This document shows positions 61,570 through 64,000 of a stretch of DNA of 64,000 bases, one piece after another (position 1 is the first letter of the stretch; each line of letters begins with the position of its first letter). The stretch comes from Nitzschia sp. DOCU1 (lineage: Eukaryota; Bacillariophyta; Bacillariophyceae; Bacillariales; Bacillariaceae). The notes under the pieces are model-generated. The model saw only the letters and a list, made by a program, of their open reading frames with translations. It did no database searches and was not told the origin of the DNA. The stretch is from the NCBI GenBank assembly GCA_951394045.1, contig OX595987.1:2976001-3040000 (forward strand), read 5' to 3'. The position numbers and the translations under genes are program-made.

Positions 61570-64000
61570 CTATGCAAAACTCTTGCGTTCCAAAGAAGAC
61601 AATCGCTCTTCAGTTCCAATGAGAGCAGGTCTGACGTATCCTTCTGCTCCCTCGGCGGGGGTCAAGTGTGGGAAGGCGTCGACTTGGATCAAGACATCAC
61701 GAAGTGCCTCGGCCTTGGCAATCTTGTCGGCTTCCTCTTGAGTAGGCTCACGCTTGTCACGTCGAAGAACGGAGGCAATCTTGTCGGCTTCCACGCAGAT
61801 GGGAAGAGCACGGATCAAGTCGGACACTTGGTGGACTGTGCCTTCCGGAGCCATGTAAATACCGCTAGTGAACATATCTCGGATGCCCGAGGGAGTGGTG
61901 AGGAGTCGAGCGACCTCCTTTGTGAGAGTGTCACTAGGAGCGCTGTAGGGGCGAGTGGCGGAACCAAGAGGGAAGCAACCCATCTTCATGACAGTGCTGG
62001 CGACGGGTCCAAGAGGTCCAGGGAAGTTATCAGAAGCTTCCTTCAAGGCGTCTTGGGCTTGCTTTTCCAGACGGAGCATGGCGTGTTCCGTAACGGCCTC
62101 CAATCCCTCAATTCCTCGGTTTCGAGTGTAGTGGTGAAGAGTAGCGTATCCGAGGAAAATGGCTCCCATGGCATCCGAAAGGCGTCCCATCAAAAGTTCT
62201 TCGAATTTAAGACGACCGCCCAAAGTGAAGCAAAGGTCAGCGGTCAAGGCAAAGTTGGCAGACAAGCGAAGAAGTTGCTTTTCGTGGTGGTCAAGCAATT
62301 TATTGCCATCCTTGTACGCAGTCTTTGATCGGGTAGCAGTGGAAACAGTGGCACCAATACCGCGAGTAATTGATCGGCCAAAGTTGGAAAGACCATGGTT
62401 GACTACCTTGTAGAATTGTCGGACAAAGGTCTCCGTAGCCTTGTCCTCTTCCTCTCGTGGAGCTTGAAGAGATTGGATCAACTCAAGCATGTGAGGGTGG
62501 CATCGGGTCAAACCTTGTCCAATAATCTGGAAAGAGCGTGTCATGATGTTGGCTCCTTCGACGGTAATCGCAATAGGCAAACTCATGTATCCGTTGGCCA
62601 TGTAATTCTTGTCCCCACGGCAAATGGCGGATCCAGCAGCAATATCCATTCCGTGCTCAACAATACGTCGACCCCTTTCCGTACAATTTTGCTTCATGAT
62701 GGAACTGACAACCATGGGTGCTTCGTGGTTGTCGACTAAAATCACAAGAAAATGCAACTGGTTAGCAACACTGCGGCAAGAAAATGGCCAAAATGCCAAA
62801 TCATCAAAAATGGAACGAATTCATCACGTACCGATTGCGTTCATGAGGTCACATCCGGCGATGGTGATCAAAGCATCGCTACCCGCTAAAGACATAGCTT
62901 CCTGAATACCTCCAAATTCTGCAATGGGAACACGGAATTGCTTTCGGACACGAGAATAAGCTCCGACAGCACCAACGACGGTACGGCCGGCACCGGCAGA
63001 TCCAGCCGGAAGACTAACTCCACGTCCTTCGGCCAGACATTCCACAAACATGTGCCATCCGAATCCACATCGGTCTCGTCCTCCCAAAATATTGCTCATT
63101 GGAATCCAGACATTTTCTCCCTCGACGGTTCCGTTCATAAACGCTGCGTTCAAAGGATAGTGACGAGGTCCCATGCGCAATCCAGGGTGATCGCGTCTTA
63201 ATGATAAAAGAAAACACGTCGTAAGCAATCATCATCGGGCAGGATATTTGTTTTTCATGGTCGACGAAAAATAAAACTTACTCTAGGAGCGCCACAGTAA
63301 ATCCCTCTTCACCTTGTCCCTTCAAGAGACCCTTGGGATCAGAAAGGTTCAATCCAAGTCCAACAACTCCAGCTACAGGAGCCAAGGTAATATATCTCTT
63401 CTTGAACGAGGCGACAACTCCAAGTTCTCCGTTGCGCTCTTCGACGACGGCATCACTTTGAATGAGCGAGGTGGCATCACTACCAGAGTGAGGACCCGTC
63501 AATCCAAAGCAGGGAATGAGAGTTCCATCAGCCAATCGAGGCAAGAAGTATTGCTTCTGGTCGGGAGTTCCGTATCGGACGAGCAATTCTCCGGGTCCCA
63601 AAGAGTTGGGGACGGCAACCGTGGCGTTGGCATCAAAGCAGTGGGTCGCCAATTTTGCCAAAATGGCCGAAACGGCGTGAGTCGAGAATCCCTTGCCTCC
63701 CCACTCCTTGGGAATCTTGAGAGCGAAAAAGCCCTTGTCTCGCATGTAGTCCCAGGCTTCCTTCGTGAAGTCCTTGGTAGTGACAACTTCATGGTCGTTG
63801 ATCAGGCCGCAAAGGACATCGACCTCGTTGTCCAAAAAGGATTGCTCTTCAGGACTCAATTTCGGATTATAGGTAGCCACCAAGTGCTTCAAGCTGGGAT
63901 TTCCAGTGAAAATATCACGATCAAATCCAATAGTACCGCATCCCAAAGCGATCTGTTCGGTCTTTGAAATTGCCGGCATCACACCCTTCGCCATTCGGTA
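61570..64000 (-). CDS. Bacterial-type (FadE-like) acyl-CoA dehydrogenase, 5' end beyond window
   Basis: First step of fatty-acid beta-oxidation (acyl-CoA to trans-2-enoyl-CoA). Exons in the window are 64000-63282, 63196-62832 and 62735-61570 (introns 85 and 96 nt; phases agree). The sequence follows E. coli FadE rather than mitochondrial ACADs: VPNSLGPGELLVRYGTPDQK, IPCFGLTGPHSGSDAT, KKRYITLAPVAGVVGLGLNL, VECLAEGRGVSLPAGSAGAG, PIAITVEGANIMTRSFQIIG and the FadE-specific C-terminal domain (GCFPLGSATRPYSAPSDTLT ... YVRPALIGTEE). From the internal Met at 63994 it has 747 residues; codons stay open to the edge, and FadE has an N-terminal membrane segment, so the start probably lies outside. An organelle-targeting sequence would be on the missing part. 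Confidence 0.93.

Overview
The window is nuclear DNA from a photosynthetic stramenopile, most likely a pennate diatom. The evidence is dense gene packing on both strands, small GT-AG introns (about 60-97 nt, donors mostly GTAAGT, GTACGT or GTGAGT), a plastid presequence with an ASAF-type cleavage motif (gene at 9896), and a family mix typical of algal stramenopiles: AA10-type LPMO, Josephin-UBX ataxin-3, bacterial-type FadE, Skp1-type GlcNAc transferase. I assign the lineage by inference; there is no rRNA or organellar marker here. Exon joins were read by eye from splice motifs, reading frame and remembered family conservation. Starts were moved to a real ATG wherever the longest open frame began at TTG or GTG.

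Layout. 1-9.2 kb: a purple acid phosphatase running off the left edge, a 2.3-kb gene-free stretch full of repeats (11-bp-phased GTTCGAAC palindromes, an inverted repeat and a minisatellite), an AAGAB/p34-like gene, a chitin-type LPMO and a ZUP1-like deubiquitinase. 9.9-18.7 kb: a plastid-targeted methyltransferase-like protein, an unknown gene, a TEY-type MAP kinase and a large disordered protein. 18.7-23.6 kb: a secreted Cys-rich protein lying between two copies of a ~530-bp duplicated segment, then a SMARCD/BAF60 subunit. 24-35 kb: an unrecognised 554-aa protein, a small basic protein, a GlcNAc transferase, a TBC1D23-like protein and a RING protein. 35.4-40.3 kb: a RAD5/SHPRH-like SNF2-RING protein split over three frames joined by ATGA overlaps. 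40.8-53.1 kb: a membrane protein, an aquaporin, a dual-specificity phosphatase, ribosomal protein eL38, a fused S-formylglutathione hydrolase/formaldehyde dehydrogenase, ataxin-3, a CRAL-TRIO protein and a TatD nuclease. 53.2-64 kb: a 1483-aa disordered protein, a polyamine/amino-acid transporter, a small Gly-rich protein and FadE, which reaches the right edge.

The genes are mostly independent housekeeping genes in divergent or convergent pairs, not a pathway cluster. A ubiquitin theme recurs (ZUP1, ataxin-3, two RING proteins), but proximity alone does not show they act together. The most unusual items are the FGH-FDH fusion, the three-frame SNF2 locus, the phased palindrome arrays, the LPMO and the duplicated gene-tail/promoter segment.
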